Positions 42,901 to 47,883 of a DNA stretch of 64,000 bases are shown piece after piece; positions within the stretch are counted from its first letter, which is position 1; each line of letters opens with the position of its first letter. The notes below the pieces were generated by a model. It did no database searches, was not told where the DNA came from, and worked only from the letters and a program-made list of their open reading frames with translations. This stretch comes from Azorinus chamasolen (taxonomy: Eukaryota > Mollusca > Bivalvia > Cardiida > Solecurtidae). Location: NCBI GenBank assembly GCA_963576725.1, contig OY755239.1:55205640-55269639 (forward strand). Direction: 5' to 3'. Position numbers and translations under genes: made by a program.

Positions 42901-44517
42901 AAATGACCGTTTCGGTAAATTGAATTTATAGAGTAACTCGATCCGACGTTTCGGTAAAAAGGTCATTATATAGTAATTATCTCATATTTTTCCAAAATGC
43001 CTTTAAGAAAACATTATTTTTCAGGATTGATGTCATAGTTCTTAGAAATTTTATGTATTAGATCTATATATTGTTGTTAAATCAGTTTATTAACTGATAA
43101 TTTTACCACCACACAATACCTGTTTGCACCCGCTGACGGCACGTGTCATTGATAATTGTTGTTAGATGTTCGCACTCTTCTTTAAAAGTAGTCGTAATAA
43201 ATACTTTTAATTATTGATCAAACGCCGCCGAAATTAAAAATAATTGTATTAAATGGTAGTACCAGTTTGCACCCGCTGATGTAACGCGCCTTTGATAATT
43301 GTTATGCGTGATATATGTTTGCACCTTTGTTTAAAGGTAGTCGTAATAATAATAATCCGATCTATACACAGCTTGCACCCAGATCACACAGAGCTACTTA
43401 ATGTTCCAAACCTACAAAACCATGATAATACCTGTGTATATAATGACTATATATAAATAATCACGTTTTTACCGAAACGTCGATTCTATTTACTATATAA
43501 ATTCAATTTACCGAACTGGTCATTTACCGAAACGTGGGTAATTCGCTCAACCAACTGTGCTACATGTATCAGGGCTGTTATACAAAATCCACACATGAGA
43601 ACCTCTACACTCTACCCCCCCCCCCCCCCCCCCTCTTCACTTTTTTAGAGATGTCCTAGCTCTCAGACCGTGTTTCCCACTGCATGGGCTGTCAAACTCT
43701 TGACACCATTAAAGTAACTGGAGGAAAAGTGCAGCCTGGAGCAGGACTTGAACCTGGGACCCCTCACTTACATGGACCTTTTTTGGTGAGTGCTCTAGTG
43801 CCTCTACTAACATACATGTAGCTACCCAGGCTGCTGATGAGATACACACACCAGAACCACTAAAATACTTACTACAGTAGTGTCAAGAGAGAAAAATGTG
43901 TCAATCCAGTTCAACGTAAGTTTATTGACATGACAGAATTCTTGGAACAGTCTTGGAGGTAACAATGAGTCCAACAACACATCCTCATCAGGCACTTGCT
44001 TTCCGGTAAATTTCTTCAACTGAATGCCATTTTTTGGGCATGTGGTAAACAGAAACAAAATATTTGAATGTGTGGAACTGGGTTTCTTGTATTTTCTTCC
44101 CTTTACAGGTGATGTGATGTCTGGCTTCTCCCACTGGAAGTCTGCAAGTACCTCAGTAAATGTTTTACTCAAACAGTCACTTGGTTTGCTGTGCACTTTG
44201 ACAGGTTCAGAGCACTTCTCAAAGCGTCGATTAAGTTCATTCTCAAACTCTTCAAAATATTTAAGCTTAACGTCATAAAGTTTATGTGATTCTATTCTTG
44301 TTCTGATTTGCTTTGAACTGAAAAACTTATAGCCCCATTTTACCGATGTGTGAGTCAACTTTGACTTGTTTACAATGCCCCGTTTTTCGGACTCGGAACA
44401 AAATAGATGCAACAATCTCAAGCATGACAGGCATATTGAGTTACAGAACAATGGTTTCTTAACATCTGGACAATCGGAAACGTCGGTGTCTATCAGGAAA
44501 ACTATTTGTGTACTCAT
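9455..44517 (-). CDS. TICRR: Treslin/TICRR orthologue, 17 coding exons, whole gene span
   Basis: Sld3-like replication-initiation factor. In animals Treslin, with MTBP, binds TopBP1 after CDK phosphorylation and helps load CDC45 onto the MCM helicase in the nucleus. Joined exons (minus strand): 44517-43873, 42130-41848, 37329-37272, 35995-35749, 34200-33984, 31786-31675, 31100-30973, 30021-29821, 29396-29245, 25598-25489, 23719-23629, 20801-20719, 19360-19103, 16835-16748, 15725-15668, 13576-13421, 11385-9455. Every junction is GT-AG with matching phase; total 4,818 nt = 1,605 aa plus stop, against about 1,900 aa in human (recalled). Domains: N-terminal conserved region (1-~480), Sld3/Treslin domain (~631-790), basic patch (~892-910), TopBP1-binding CDK sites T923-P and S957-P, and an S/T-P-rich tail (963-1605). 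The start is supported by an in-frame TAA at 44530-44532. Splice sites were placed by eye; small shifts are possible, but phase and homology agree throughout. Introns are 424 to about 4,500 bp and mostly transposon-derived. Confidence 0.93.
11627..11930 (+). mobile_element. ~300-bp element (AACAAGAG...GCTCGTCTGATC), copy 1
   Basis: Begins AACAAGAGTGGCGTGCAGCG with a hairpin, continues GCTCGTCTGATCTGGTGCTT, and closes CTTTTCTTCGAAACAGACGA. A second copy in the same orientation is at 21147-21443. The AACAAGAG start resembles the Helentron-like elements, but there is no tandem array. Confidence 0.6.
12395..12794. mobile_element. family A MITE carrying a Helentron-like insertion
   Basis: TTAACCCTTTACTCCATGAA to GGAGTAAAGGGTTAA; interrupted at 12430-12611. 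A partial family A copy precedes it (about 11955-12211), and a family C palindrome lies at about 12240-12360. Confidence 0.65.
12430..12611 (+). mobile_element. short Helentron-like element nested in a family A MITE
   Basis: 5' ACTAGAACTATCACTAAAGG with a hairpin, a short body, an ACGG-type microsatellite (about 12521-12540) and a TATACCC...GGGGGTATA hairpin end. The host MITE (12395-12794) resumes with TACATCATGAATATTAATTA on the other side. Confidence 0.6.
12827..13051. mobile_element. family B MITE, intact
   Basis: 225 bp, TTAACCCGTTCCC to GAGGTAAGGGGTTAA; hairpin centre GCTCATTAGGAGC. Confidence 0.72.
13123..15320. repeat. Treslin intron 15 and intron 16 end: chain of family A/D copies
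   Basis: Copies at about 13123-13362, 13626-13914, 14038-14248, 14403-14626 and 14948-15148 (family D, sharing its TTAA 15145-15148 with a truncated family A copy to about 15320). A family P fragment is at about 14283-14400. The exon at 13421-13576 sits between copies. Confidence 0.55.
13421..13576 (-). CDS. TICRR: TICRR exon 16 (residues 911-962), TopBP1-binding CDK sites
   Basis: Acceptor TTTTCAG, donor GTAAGT, phase 1 in and out. Holds both signature motifs: RKIVAETPCHKQLSQS (human KSVAETPVHKQISKR around T969) and DVVEESPEKSYG (human GVVEESPEKGDE around S1001). In vertebrates these two CDK sites, when phosphorylated, bind the TopBP1 N-terminal BRCT repeats. Here they are T923 and S957, 34 residues apart against 32 in human. 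This exon is the strongest identification in the window. Confidence 0.96.
15668..15725 (-). CDS. TICRR: TICRR exon 15 (residues 892-910), basic NLS-like patch
   Basis: A 58-bp exon: acceptor ACATAG, donor GTAAGC, phase 0 in and 1 out. EEKSSKRKRHDSGRRRRDK has two basic clusters separated by a short spacer, resembling a bipartite nuclear localisation signal (inference). Too short for an ORF call; placed by splice phase and position. Confidence 0.82.
15757..15925 (+). mobile_element. truncated Helentron-like 5' end
   Basis: Begins AACAAGATGTGTTTGTGAAA, the same 5' hairpin end as the element at 41128, followed by TTGACCTTTGACCTTGATAT. No microsatellite or 3' hairpin follows, so it is a fragment. 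The right boundary is approximate. Confidence 0.5.
16505..16715. mobile_element. family D element
   Basis: TTAACCCTTGCAATGCTGAA start; hairpin arms GACAAACAGTGCAGACCCTG and GGGTCTAAACTGTTTGC. The right TTAA end is degraded. 15926-16500 shows only diffuse fragments. Confidence 0.5.
16748..16835 (-). CDS. TICRR: TICRR exon 14 (residues 862-891)
   Basis: Acceptor GTTTCAG, donor GTGAGT, phase 2 in and 0 out. LVHHPSLADFGAKRQIVVQK with VTKPK aligns with human [20 protein letters not shown] with KVSKR, a conserved basic motif between the Sld3/Treslin domain and the CDK sites. Confidence 0.91.
17007..17600 (+). mobile_element. Helentron-like element with ~150-bp units (GGGCCATAATTCTGTC type)
   Basis: 5' ACTAGAACAATCACTAAAGG is shared with the element at 12430. 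Three related units contain GCTTGACAGAGTTATG-like cores, each leading to GACAGACAG-type runs (17413-17425, 17551-17585). The 3' hairpin is not clear, so the right end is approximate. Confidence 0.55.
17861..19012 (+). mobile_element. Helentron-like element with ~145-bp units (GGGCAATAACTCC type), nested in a family A MITE
   Basis: Starts at about 17862 with a GTTTTTGTCACAAAAAC hairpin and GTCTCCCC. About six units carry the GGGCAATAACTCC motif, then (GACA)n at 18913-18952 and a CTCCCCCATA...TATGGGGGGAG hairpin. Left flank (17744-17860) and right flank (from 19013) are the two halves of one family A MITE. Confidence 0.7.
19103..19360 (-). CDS. TICRR: TICRR exon 13 (residues 776-861)
   Basis: Acceptor TTCCTTAG, donor GTAACT, phase 2 in and out. 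YMQTIPKTLANIYDEL aligns with human YIDSIPKTLGNLYNSL, closing the Sld3/Treslin domain. SARTRSHGS follows at the place of human ELRTRSAKK. The second half is Ser-rich and poorly conserved. The donor lies 14 bp from the end of a broken family A MITE. Confidence 0.93.
19381..20653. repeat. Treslin intron 12: family A copies
   Basis: Copies at about 19384-19590, 19600-19838 (hairpin partly deleted) and 20454-20653 (TTAACCCATTCCC to GAAAGGGTTAA, one hairpin arm missing). A family C palindrome lies at about 19870-19935. Confidence 0.55.
20719..20801 (-). CDS. TICRR: TICRR exon 12 (residues 749-775), Sld3/Treslin domain
   Basis: Acceptor TGTTTCAG, donor GTAAGT, phase 0 in and 2 out. IVGLLRTLSFIWEPGALSQF aligns with human [20 protein letters not shown]. 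A short exon supported by good splice sites on both sides. Confidence 0.91.
21147..21443 (+). mobile_element. ~300-bp element (AACAAGAG...GCTCGTCTGATT), copy 2
   Basis: Same start hairpin, body (TTGATACCTCTTATACTTTT) and end (CTTTTCTTCGAAACAGACGA) as the copy at 11627. Lies in Treslin intron 12. Confidence 0.6.
21723..23533 (+). mobile_element. Helentron-like element with about nine ~148-bp AGGTCA-rich units
   Basis: 5' AACAAGAGAGTCGTCACGGG with a hairpin and TGCCCCC. Units carry AAATTTGGAATCC, CTGGTAAGGTATAGGAGATA and AAGGTCAAGGTCACAGTGAC. A CACCC/CACACC microsatellite (23399-23480) and a GCCGCCAAAG...CTTTGGGGGC hairpin end the element. Minus-strand ORFs here (the longest 277 aa) are satellite artefacts. 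Confidence 0.75.
23399..23480. repeat. CACCC/CACAC microsatellite
   Basis: Imperfect tandem CACCCACC and CACACCCA runs inside the 3' part of the Helentron-like element. Confidence 0.9.
23629..23719 (-). CDS. TICRR: TICRR exon 11 (residues 718-748), Sld3/Treslin domain
   Basis: Acceptor CTTGCAG, donor GTAAGT, phase 2 in and 0 out. YQVQVLLRLEVLS aligns with human CQLQVFLRLEMCL, followed by an acidic stretch (GEEDANEE). A family A MITE end with the TTAA at 23598-23601 lies just beyond the donor. Confidence 0.92.
23740..25480. other. Treslin intron 10: mostly unassigned sequence
   Basis: Contains a partial family A copy (about 23741-23990), an inverted repeat (24008-24020 with 24042-24054) and a fragment near 24750-24826. 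About 24060-24740 and 24840-25480 hold nothing I recognise. Confidence 0.4.
25489..25598 (-). CDS. TICRR: TICRR exon 10 (residues 682-717), Sld3/Treslin domain
   Basis: Acceptor ATGTAG without a strong pyrimidine tract; donor GTGAGT; phase 0 in and 2 out. ARCQSVLEECLLLPGTKLRE fits human CLNQVKSSLLKTSKSLRQN. Ends VTQEEKIAE, leading directly into the LLRLE motif of the next exon. Confidence 0.9.
26133..26373. mobile_element. family A MITE, intact
   Basis: TTAACCCTTTCCCTG to GGAAAAGTGTTAA; hairpin centre shortened to GGCTATAGGAGCC. Confidence 0.68.
26588..26730. repeat. 143-bp long palindrome
   Basis: Arms of about 53 bp (GTTATACAGATCATTGGCGG ... and its complement to 26730) with a loop that can itself pair (CATGTTGCCC with GGGCTACATG). 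Near-identical arms suggest a recent inverted element. ORFs read across it on both strands are artefacts of the symmetry. Confidence 0.75.
27317..28692 (+). mobile_element. Helentron-like element with seven units, exact 152-bp period
   Basis: 5' AACAAGAGATGTCACAGTCA with a hairpin and TGCCCCC. Units containing TGACCTTGACCTTTGACC begin near 27370, 27487, 27639, 27791, 27943, 28095 and 28247; the last five intervals are 152 bp. It ends in ACGG microsatellites (28376-28406 and about 28630-28656) split by an inserted TIR element, then a GCCCGCC...GGGGGC hairpin. Spaced 80-aa ORFs are the repeat read in frame. Confidence 0.75.
28415..28622. mobile_element. TIR element inserted in the Helentron microsatellite
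   Basis: Ends match in inverted orientation over about 23 bp (ATGGGTAGTTGTGTGACTTT on the left, its complement at the right), inside the ACGG repeat of the surrounding element. An inner CTTGTGGGACTAGTCCCACA palindrome lies at 28452-28475. Superfamily unknown. Confidence 0.6.
29245..29396 (-). CDS. TICRR: TICRR exon 9 (residues 631-681), start of Sld3/Treslin domain
   Basis: Acceptor AATTTCAG, donor GTAAGA, phase 1 in and 0 out. DLKNEEELKNYLIFTYEK aligns with human DFKTEEELLSYIRENYQK, and TVQTMITVALHYLK with ARNMISTVKMFLK. This is the best-conserved block marking entry into the Sld3-Treslin domain. Confidence 0.93.
29583..29794. mobile_element. family P MITE, complete
   Basis: TA-flanked; ends CAGTAAAACCCCTCTAAACT and, inverted, CAGTAAAATCTCTCTACATG. 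Inner arms GGTGGCTGCTTAATGCTGGG and complement, centred near CTCCTAGAGCAG. Confidence 0.7.
29821..30021 (-). CDS. TICRR: TICRR exon 8 (residues 564-630), basic linker
   Basis: Acceptor TTCTTCAG, donor GTATTA, phase 1 in and out. Lys/Arg-rich and hydrophilic, with SRTDMILNKSKEVVKVRGQS corresponding to human [20 protein letters not shown] just before the Sld3/Treslin domain. A family P MITE (29583-29794) ends 26 bp past the donor. Confidence 0.87.
30056..30857. repeat. Treslin intron 7: two degraded family A copies
   Basis: About 30056-30220 and 30638-30857, with two GGATC/GGTTC-AAACTGTTTG family C pieces (about 30300-30395, 30490-30515) between them. Confidence 0.45.
30973..31100 (-). CDS. 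TICRR: TICRR exon 7 (residues 521-563)
   Basis: Acceptor TTTGCAG, donor GTCTGG, phase 2 in and 1 out. Contains IGELDFLSSDEMSTLKQLQK followed by CYKQESRPPGLRETPVPP. Similar to human GELIHCLAELYQRKSRE. One SP/TP-type site (ETP). The donor is weak at +3 to +6 but phase is preserved. Confidence 0.83.
31132..31302. mobile_element. family P MITE
   Basis: TA-flanked; CAGTAACCCCCCTCTAAACC and, inverted, CAGTAAAACTGCTCTAAACC. One arm of the inner palindrome is shortened. Confidence 0.65.
31675..31786 (-). CDS. TICRR: TICRR exon 6 (residues 484-520)
   Basis: Acceptor CGACAG, donor GTAGCT, phase 1 in and 2 out. Reads MDRWYLPGPGSNLKGLINKL, matching the human [21 protein letters not shown] stretch in the W-x-x-P pattern and the following leucines. 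A family A MITE ends 31 bp beyond the donor. Confidence 0.87.
32151..32740. mobile_element. family P MITE split by a TTAA-flanked insertion
   Basis: Left end GAGTAAAACCTCTCTAAAGT; the inner arm GGCGGCTTAA is interrupted and continues TTAATGCAGGACAAAACG at 32591. The right end is degraded. A neighbouring family A copy starts at 32735. Confidence 0.5.
32245..32590. mobile_element. 346-bp TTAA-flanked element with AGTGATA ends
   Basis: TTAA at 32241-32244 and 32591-32594; ends AGTGATA and TATCACT. A/T-rich, no coding signal. TTAA duplication fits piggyBac or Kolobok, but the ends are unlike family A/B. Confidence 0.6.
32735..33229. mobile_element. two family A MITEs sharing one TTAA
   Basis: 32735-32980 and 32977-33229, both with full hairpins; TTAA 32977-32980 serves both. 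Confidence 0.72.
33440..33623. mobile_element. family P MITE, left end lost
   Basis: Inner palindrome GCAGAAAGCTCCTATAGGAG and complement intact; right end GAGAGGTTTTACTG. Confidence 0.6.
33984..34200 (-). CDS. TICRR: TICRR exon 5 (residues 412-483)
   Basis: Acceptor TTTTCAG; donor GTTTGC is the weakest in the gene. Phase 0 in, 1 out. Contains NSGLLAVLEPYNAHVATISV and SCDDLVNRLLSSI, fitting human SASAMILTVCRTKEAEF and LFSDVVDSILNQT. The preserved phase and homology support the unusual donor. Confidence 0.87.
34305..34534. mobile_element. family B MITE, intact
   Basis: 230 bp, TTAATGCATTCCCTCATATT to GAGGGAATGGGTTAA; centre GCTCCTATGGAGC. Confidence 0.7.
34762..35011. mobile_element. family A MITE, intact
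   Basis: 250 bp, TTAACCCTTTCCCGG to GGAAAGGGTTAA; centre GGCTCCTATAGAAGCC. Confidence 0.72.
35271..35709. mobile_element. two family A MITEs sharing one TTAA
   Basis: 35271-35509 and 35506-35709; the second has lost the right hairpin arm. Exon 4 begins 39 bp further on. Confidence 0.65.
35749..35995 (-). CDS. TICRR: TICRR exon 4 (residues 329-411)
   Basis: Acceptor TTTAG, donor GTTAGT, ending in phase 0. Contains NKELENITALRKQGKEPELS and, later, a Cys pair in GDGCYFCEEML, then a leucine-rich end. It covers the region corresponding to the part of vertebrate Treslin reported to bind MTBP; that correspondence is by position only. Confidence 0.87.
36088..36337. mobile_element. family A MITE, reference-quality copy
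   Basis: 250 bp, TTAACCCTTTCCCTG to GGGAAAGGGTTAA, hairpin AGCAGACCCTGATCAGACGG / CCGTCTGATCTGGGTCTACT around CTCCTCTAGGAG. A further partial copy and a family P fragment follow to about 36792. Confidence 0.75.
36823..37235. mobile_element. family D element interrupted by family K
   Basis: TTAACCCTTACAGTG to GTAAGGATTAA. Body matches family D (GAATTTTGGAATAGT) and is broken at 37009/37211 with GAACAT on both sides. Confidence 0.7.
37010..37210. mobile_element. family K palindromic MITE, 201 bp
   Basis: Flanked by GAACAT direct repeats (37004-37009, 37211-37216). Ends CAAAGCTACAGATAATG and, inverted, CAGAGCTCCAGATAAGATG. Inner arms ACCAAACCCTAT...GTGACCACTCTTTAGAAT and complement. Related copies: 50900-51084, about 42256-42405, 60466-60592, 60905-61066. 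Confidence 0.72.
37272..37329 (-). CDS. TICRR: TICRR exon 3 (residues 310-328)
   Basis: A 58-bp exon: acceptor TTTTTTCAG, donor GTAGGT, phases 1 in and 2 out. Reads DKEIQVTLHWSTLENNGD, aligning with human GKEIQETWTVTLEPL. It is too short to stand as an open reading frame and was found by splice-phase walking plus homology. A family B MITE begins 22 bp upstream of the acceptor. Confidence 0.85.
37352..37560. mobile_element. family B MITE near exon 3
   Basis: TTAATCCATTCCC to AGGGAATGCGTTAA, reverse orientation relative to 12827. One hairpin arm is diverged (ATTGCTCTTCTGGAGCAAAT). 22 bp separate it from the exon 3 acceptor. Confidence 0.65.
38083..39454 (-). mobile_element. Helentron-like element, reverse orientation, ~145-bp units
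   Basis: On the minus strand it starts ACAAGAGGGCCAAGATGGCC and CGCTCACC. The plus strand shows tandem units with CCTTGTGAACACTCTAGTGG and AACTAGGTCACTAGGTCA (38.2-39.2 kb), then a CGTCCGTCGT microsatellite (38131-38180) and a GCTCACCTGAGC...GCTCAGGGTGAGC hairpin at the left end. Units decay toward 39.2 kb. It sits in Treslin intron 2. Confidence 0.72.
39834..40061. mobile_element. family B MITE, intact
   Basis: TTAATCCATTACC to GGGAATGGGTTAA; centre GCTCCATAGGAGC; arms ATAAATAGAGCATTTGCTCC and complement. Confidence 0.72.
41128..41548 (+). mobile_element. Helentron-like element, two units
   Basis: 5' AACAAGATGTGTTTGTGAAA and TATGCCCCC. Two units share TATATTTGACCTCTGACCTT and CACCCCTCAAAATGTGC. 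ACAAACAG/ACAG microsatellite at 41461-41504, ending in a TGCCCCC...GGGGGCA hairpin. Located in Treslin intron 2. Confidence 0.72.
41571..41810. mobile_element. family A MITE
   Basis: ACCCTTTACTCCATGAATAT to ATGGAGTAA; hairpin AGACAGCTCCTACAGGAACT. Exon 2 starts about 37 bp beyond. Confidence 0.6.
41848..42130 (-). CDS. TICRR: TICRR exon 2 (residues 216-309)
   Basis: Acceptor TTTCAG, donor GTATGT, ending in phase 1. Reads GNTDLSSVRIVEAAVGKTGG and continues, which fits the human segment with LLHHGGGTVLPSESF directly after the exon 1 homology, so no exon appears to be missing between 1 and 2. The later half is less conserved and enriched in S and V. Confidence 0.88.
42409..42609. mobile_element. 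family P MITE
   Basis: CAGTAGAACCCCTCTAATGC start, inverted end AGAGTAAAACCACACTAATG, inner arms GGTGGTTGCTTAATGCAGGA and complement. Abuts the first SINE head. Confidence 0.65.
42610..43868 (-). mobile_element. cluster of three tRNA-derived SINE copies
   Basis: Minus-strand heads contain an A box (TAGCTCAGTTGG at 42640-42660) and B-box-like GGTTGGAGTCCC / GGTTCAAGTCC (42841-42854, 43747-43757), followed by bodies with ACTTTAATGGTG and CCCATGCAGTGGGAAAC. Copy 1 (about 42610-42690) is only a head. Copy 2 (about 42690-43590) is split by the TIR element 42881-43544. Copy 3 is about 43600-43868 with a 19-C run in its tail. The anticodon-loop position reads TGT in copies 1 and 2 (tRNA-Thr-like), but the heads are degenerate. 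Confidence 0.72.
42881..43544. mobile_element. 664-bp TIR transposon inserted in a SINE
   Basis: Flanked by GCTCAAC (42874-42880 and 43545-43551), or 8 bp with one mismatch. Ends share ACGTTTCGGTAAATGACC and then TTCGGTAAATTGAATTTATA in inverted orientation. Inside are two diverged direct copies of a ~130-bp unit starting GTTTGCACCCGCTGA (43121 and 43265). No transposase ORF. A 7-8 bp duplication would fit hAT or P-like elements; class unresolved. Confidence 0.7.
43873..44517 (-). CDS. TICRR: TICRR exon 1 (residues 1-215), N-terminal domain
   Basis: Starts at ATG 44515-44517 and ends at donor GTAAGT in phase 0. Landmarks shared with vertebrate Treslin as I recall it: WGYKFFSSKQIRTR (human WAFKFFDSQGARSR), DFQWEKPDITSPVKGRK (human DYQWDRPEITSPTKP) and KLTLNWIDT (human KITFYWVDT). 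This is the conserved N-terminal region found across animal Treslins. The donor lies a few bases from the head of a tRNA-derived SINE. Confidence 0.95.
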
Positions 44518-44940
44518 CGTTTGAGTTAATTATTGAAATTGACCCGATTTTCCCCCCGACAACTCAACACCCGATTTCAAACTTCCCGGAAACAGTACAA
44601 AGAAGCGTCCCGGTGATTGTGATAATAGACTGCTTCACTATTCTTTGAACAAAATCCACTCGCTATGAAACGAAAAGGACCAAATGAGATTAATACAATA
44701 TTTCGCATCGGTTAAGCACGGCGATTGCATCGCATTCGAACATTAAATAGTTGCCCACTTAATGCAAAAGTTTTCAATCCCCGAAGTTATAAACAAAGGA
44801 TGTATCAAAGATATCAAATTAGGTTGAAGTTGGAGTTGTGGAAATTACAAGCGTGTGATTTTTTTTTTTATCATAATCATACCTTTATTTACAATATTTG
44901 TAAAGCTAGGGTGACTTTGAGAGAAGTGTGAGGTTAGGAC
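44518..44940 (-). promoter_or_regulatory. TICRR 5' flank / presumed promoter region
   Basis: Repeat-free stretch directly upstream of the Treslin ATG, with an in-frame TAA at 44530-44532. I see no clear TATA box, and no canonical E2F or CCAAT site could be confirmed by eye. Its role as promoter or 5' UTR is inferred from position only. Confidence 0.4.
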
Positions 44941-45957
44941 GTCCGTAAACCGGTTTAAACCCCCAGTGGTGTTTTTGCTGCTGACCGTGCCAAGGCGGTA
45001 CTCTCTTTGTCACCCTTCCTTTTGTTTGCCTTGCGTCTTTGTGCTTGTGGTTTGTTCATGTTGTGGAACGTTTGTCCCTGTTTCTTGTGTGTCTTTTGGT
45101 GTTTTCTGTGTTCATTTCGTATGTGTGTGTGCGTGTGCGTTTGGGTGTGTGGGTGTGTGTGTGTGTGTCATGCTGTCTATCGGTGTTTTGGTGGTGGTTG
45201 CGTCTTGCATGTGGCTTTGCCTGCTTGACTTTACTACTTTTCCATTTATGGATTTGTTTCAGATATATATATACACATGTATGTATATATGTCTCGAGAT
45301 CTGTTTGTACCAAGAGATATATAATATATAGCCTCTTCAATCGTTGGTTGCTTGCATATAGGTCTGCTTTAAAAAGGAAACAAAGTTTGTGCAATAAATT
45401 TGATTCCTTGAACATATTTATTCATTTTTTAAAAAAAATAATTTTTTTTAAAAAAAATAGATCTAATTTATCATACGTGAACTTGTCACATATATGCATA
45501 TATGTTTTATCTACATGTCAACTTTATAGAGTTATACAGCTATGCGTGTCTTATACAGATTAATTCCAAGAGATATCATACAGAATTACTAAAAGTCTAG
45601 TTACGACATGTCTTAAAATATATAGGGACATCAAATGGCCTGCTCCTTTATTGCCCATGTAATGTCTGCATCCCACTTCTGACACCATGTAATGTTTGTT
45701 AGATCCGAAATCTAAAGCAGGATGCAGACAAGAGTCGAAGAACGTGTGTACAGTTCTAACATTTAATATAGACTGAAGCTGTAGGCGGCTAGCGCGGGAC
45801 ATACAGAGATAAGCAAAGGTCAGCATACATAGACTAGCCACAGGTGGCTTAACATATAATTACAGCCCACCTTGCACTGTTCAAATATAATTATTACTAT
45901 ATAGTATTATTGCACATGTCTATTTTTCTAGATATGTGATTTATTTTCAGCATATTC
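44941..45957. other. repeat-poor upstream region with a strand-biased G/T-rich block
   Basis: 45000-45240 is strongly G/T-rich on the plus strand with a (GT)n run at 45119-45169. The remainder is A/T-rich. The overlapping ORFs reflect composition; no gene recognised. Confidence 0.5.
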
Positions 45958-46226
45958 TAACCCTTTGCCTGCTGGATGCTGATGGTAGAAATATATTAAA
46001 ATGCTGACATCTATATATTAGGAGAACGTACTGTACATATGAATGTTTGGTTGAAACTGTAGAGTCAGGTTATATAAGCAGATACACACAGATGTATCTC
46101 TGTTATAAGTAAACAGAGCAGGCCGTGATCAGATGGCTCCTACAGGAGCCGTCTGATCTGGGTCTACGTACTCTAGCTGTTTGCAAAGGCGTGAATAGCT
46201 GTTTACAAAATATAAAGAAAAGGGTT
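45958..46226. mobile_element. family A MITE, diverged
   Basis: TAACCCTTTGCCTGC to GAAAAGGGTTAA; hairpin GGCTCCTACAGGAGCC retained. A family P fragment is at about 46510-46650. Confidence 0.55.
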
Positions 46227-47449
46227 AAGCAATGCAAACAAGGAACCCCAGTACGTGTTGAACTAATCTATGACAGAAATCGTACATTTTAACATACATT
46301 TGCACTCAATGCATTGATAAAACATGGCCAGTGAATGGTCAAATAAATTTAACCGTTTTCTTTGTTTTCCTAAAAACAACACTTCTGGAGGTAAAACGTT
46401 TAGATTATTCGTAGAAATACCCATAAATATACAGATTAATAATATAAGTGTGTAGCATGGAGGAGATTAAACTCTCACAATTACGTACAATGGATATTTT
46501 CATCTACTCTGAAGCCTCTCTAACGGGACGATCAACAAATATGGATAATTTCGGATCTTAAAGGCAGGGGATAGCTTAATACGTACAGGACGAAAATTAA
46601 GTGGTTTTGTATCTATATATACTCTCTCCCTGCATTAATAAGCAACCACCTGCATGTAAATTTAAGACACATATATGTTGATAAATAAATGATAGGGTTA
46701 ATGGTGTGTGTGTGTGTGAGTACGTGAAACATCAATAGTAGATCTATAATATATATGTATACGCAACATAAATTATTGAAAAAAAATAAAGTGGTATTTT
46801 ATATATATTTAATTATTTGCCTAACCACACATTTATATTCATCAAAAAAAAATTGCACCGTAAGCGCATATATATAACCAACGTTTGGGATGTCCATATG
46901 TAAAACTGTATTAGTGCCCCTAAATCGATGTAATAATGTGCCTGGAAAATTTGGGATGAATATTGTGAATATATTCACCATATATTTACATAGACGTTCC
47001 CTAAATAAGCGTGACTTCCCGTTTAGGCACTCATTAATGCTACGATTGGTTTTATAATAATGTGTACCTGCATGTATACATTTTATAGACAAACTAATTG
47101 TTTTCATGGGTTTTACCATCATTTAAGCGCACGAATAATTACTAGTAGAGTCAGTGTACCAACAAAAAATGTAAGATACTTGACAAAATAAGGCTTTGGC
47201 TCCCTTTTTTCTGCACTATGTAACTGTATTGGAAAACCCGGGAACCAGATATCGTAAAGCGACAGAAACCGGCGAAAATAATGTTTGCGAACCAGTCCGA
47301 TATTTTAATGTTTTGGTAAAGATGAAAACTGATAGGACTGGCATTCTGCAATTGAGGATGATAGGAAACGTACTGAAAGGCCCACCGGGCAAGCGTTGTT
47401 GTGGAAATTATTTGTTTTGGGAAATTGTTGGATACTGAATTTTGCGGCA

Positions 47450-47519
47450 ATGGTGTTAAAAGCGACAGTGCCACATTTTCTTGTGTTTTGTTGTTGGTTT
47501 ATCTATTCTGTTCATACAG
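47450..47519 (+). CDS. possible first coding exon of an unidentified secreted protein
   Basis: ATG at 47450, then a hydrophobic run (core PHFLVFCCWFIYSVHT) resembling a signal peptide, ending at a consensus donor (CAG|GTGAGT) in phase 1. The surrounding 46.2-47.9 kb is unusually free of MITEs. No downstream exon could be joined with confidence. The nearby stretch DADICQLSFYAKNVHCAATF (from 47578) looks protein-like, but joining it across the 58-bp gap breaks the frame. It may equally be chance. Confidence 0.28.
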
Positions 47520-47883
47520 GTGAGTGAAATTTGTTCATTGTCAGGACGAGTTTGTCATTGTTTGTCATTGTTTATAGGGACGCCGACATCTGCCAGCTGT
47601 CGTTTTATGCAAAAAATGTTCATTGTGCCGCAACGTTTAATAAACTTAAATCACTGTCATGCAGTACATACAACGAATTAACCAACTATATCTTGTTCTA
47701 TTCAATGTTCAATATAAATTATAAATGCAAATGTCAGTGCAGTGTCATGCTGACATAAACTGAATTGACATTATCTTCATCTTAATGTCATATTTTTCCA
47801 TCCAGAAAAAATGACATGGACAGAGACAAAAGACAAAAAACTATTAAATTCCAGAATTGATAAGTGTCATATTCTGTGAGAGC

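Noticed and set aside
45039..45563. 174-aa ORF on the plus strand, Cys/Val-rich
   Set aside because: Runs through a G/T-rich low-complexity block and then A/T-rich sequence; composition explains the openness.
47196..47438. 80-aa ORF on the plus strand
   Set aside because: No recognisable domain; more likely 5' flank of the possible exon at 47450, and in a different frame.
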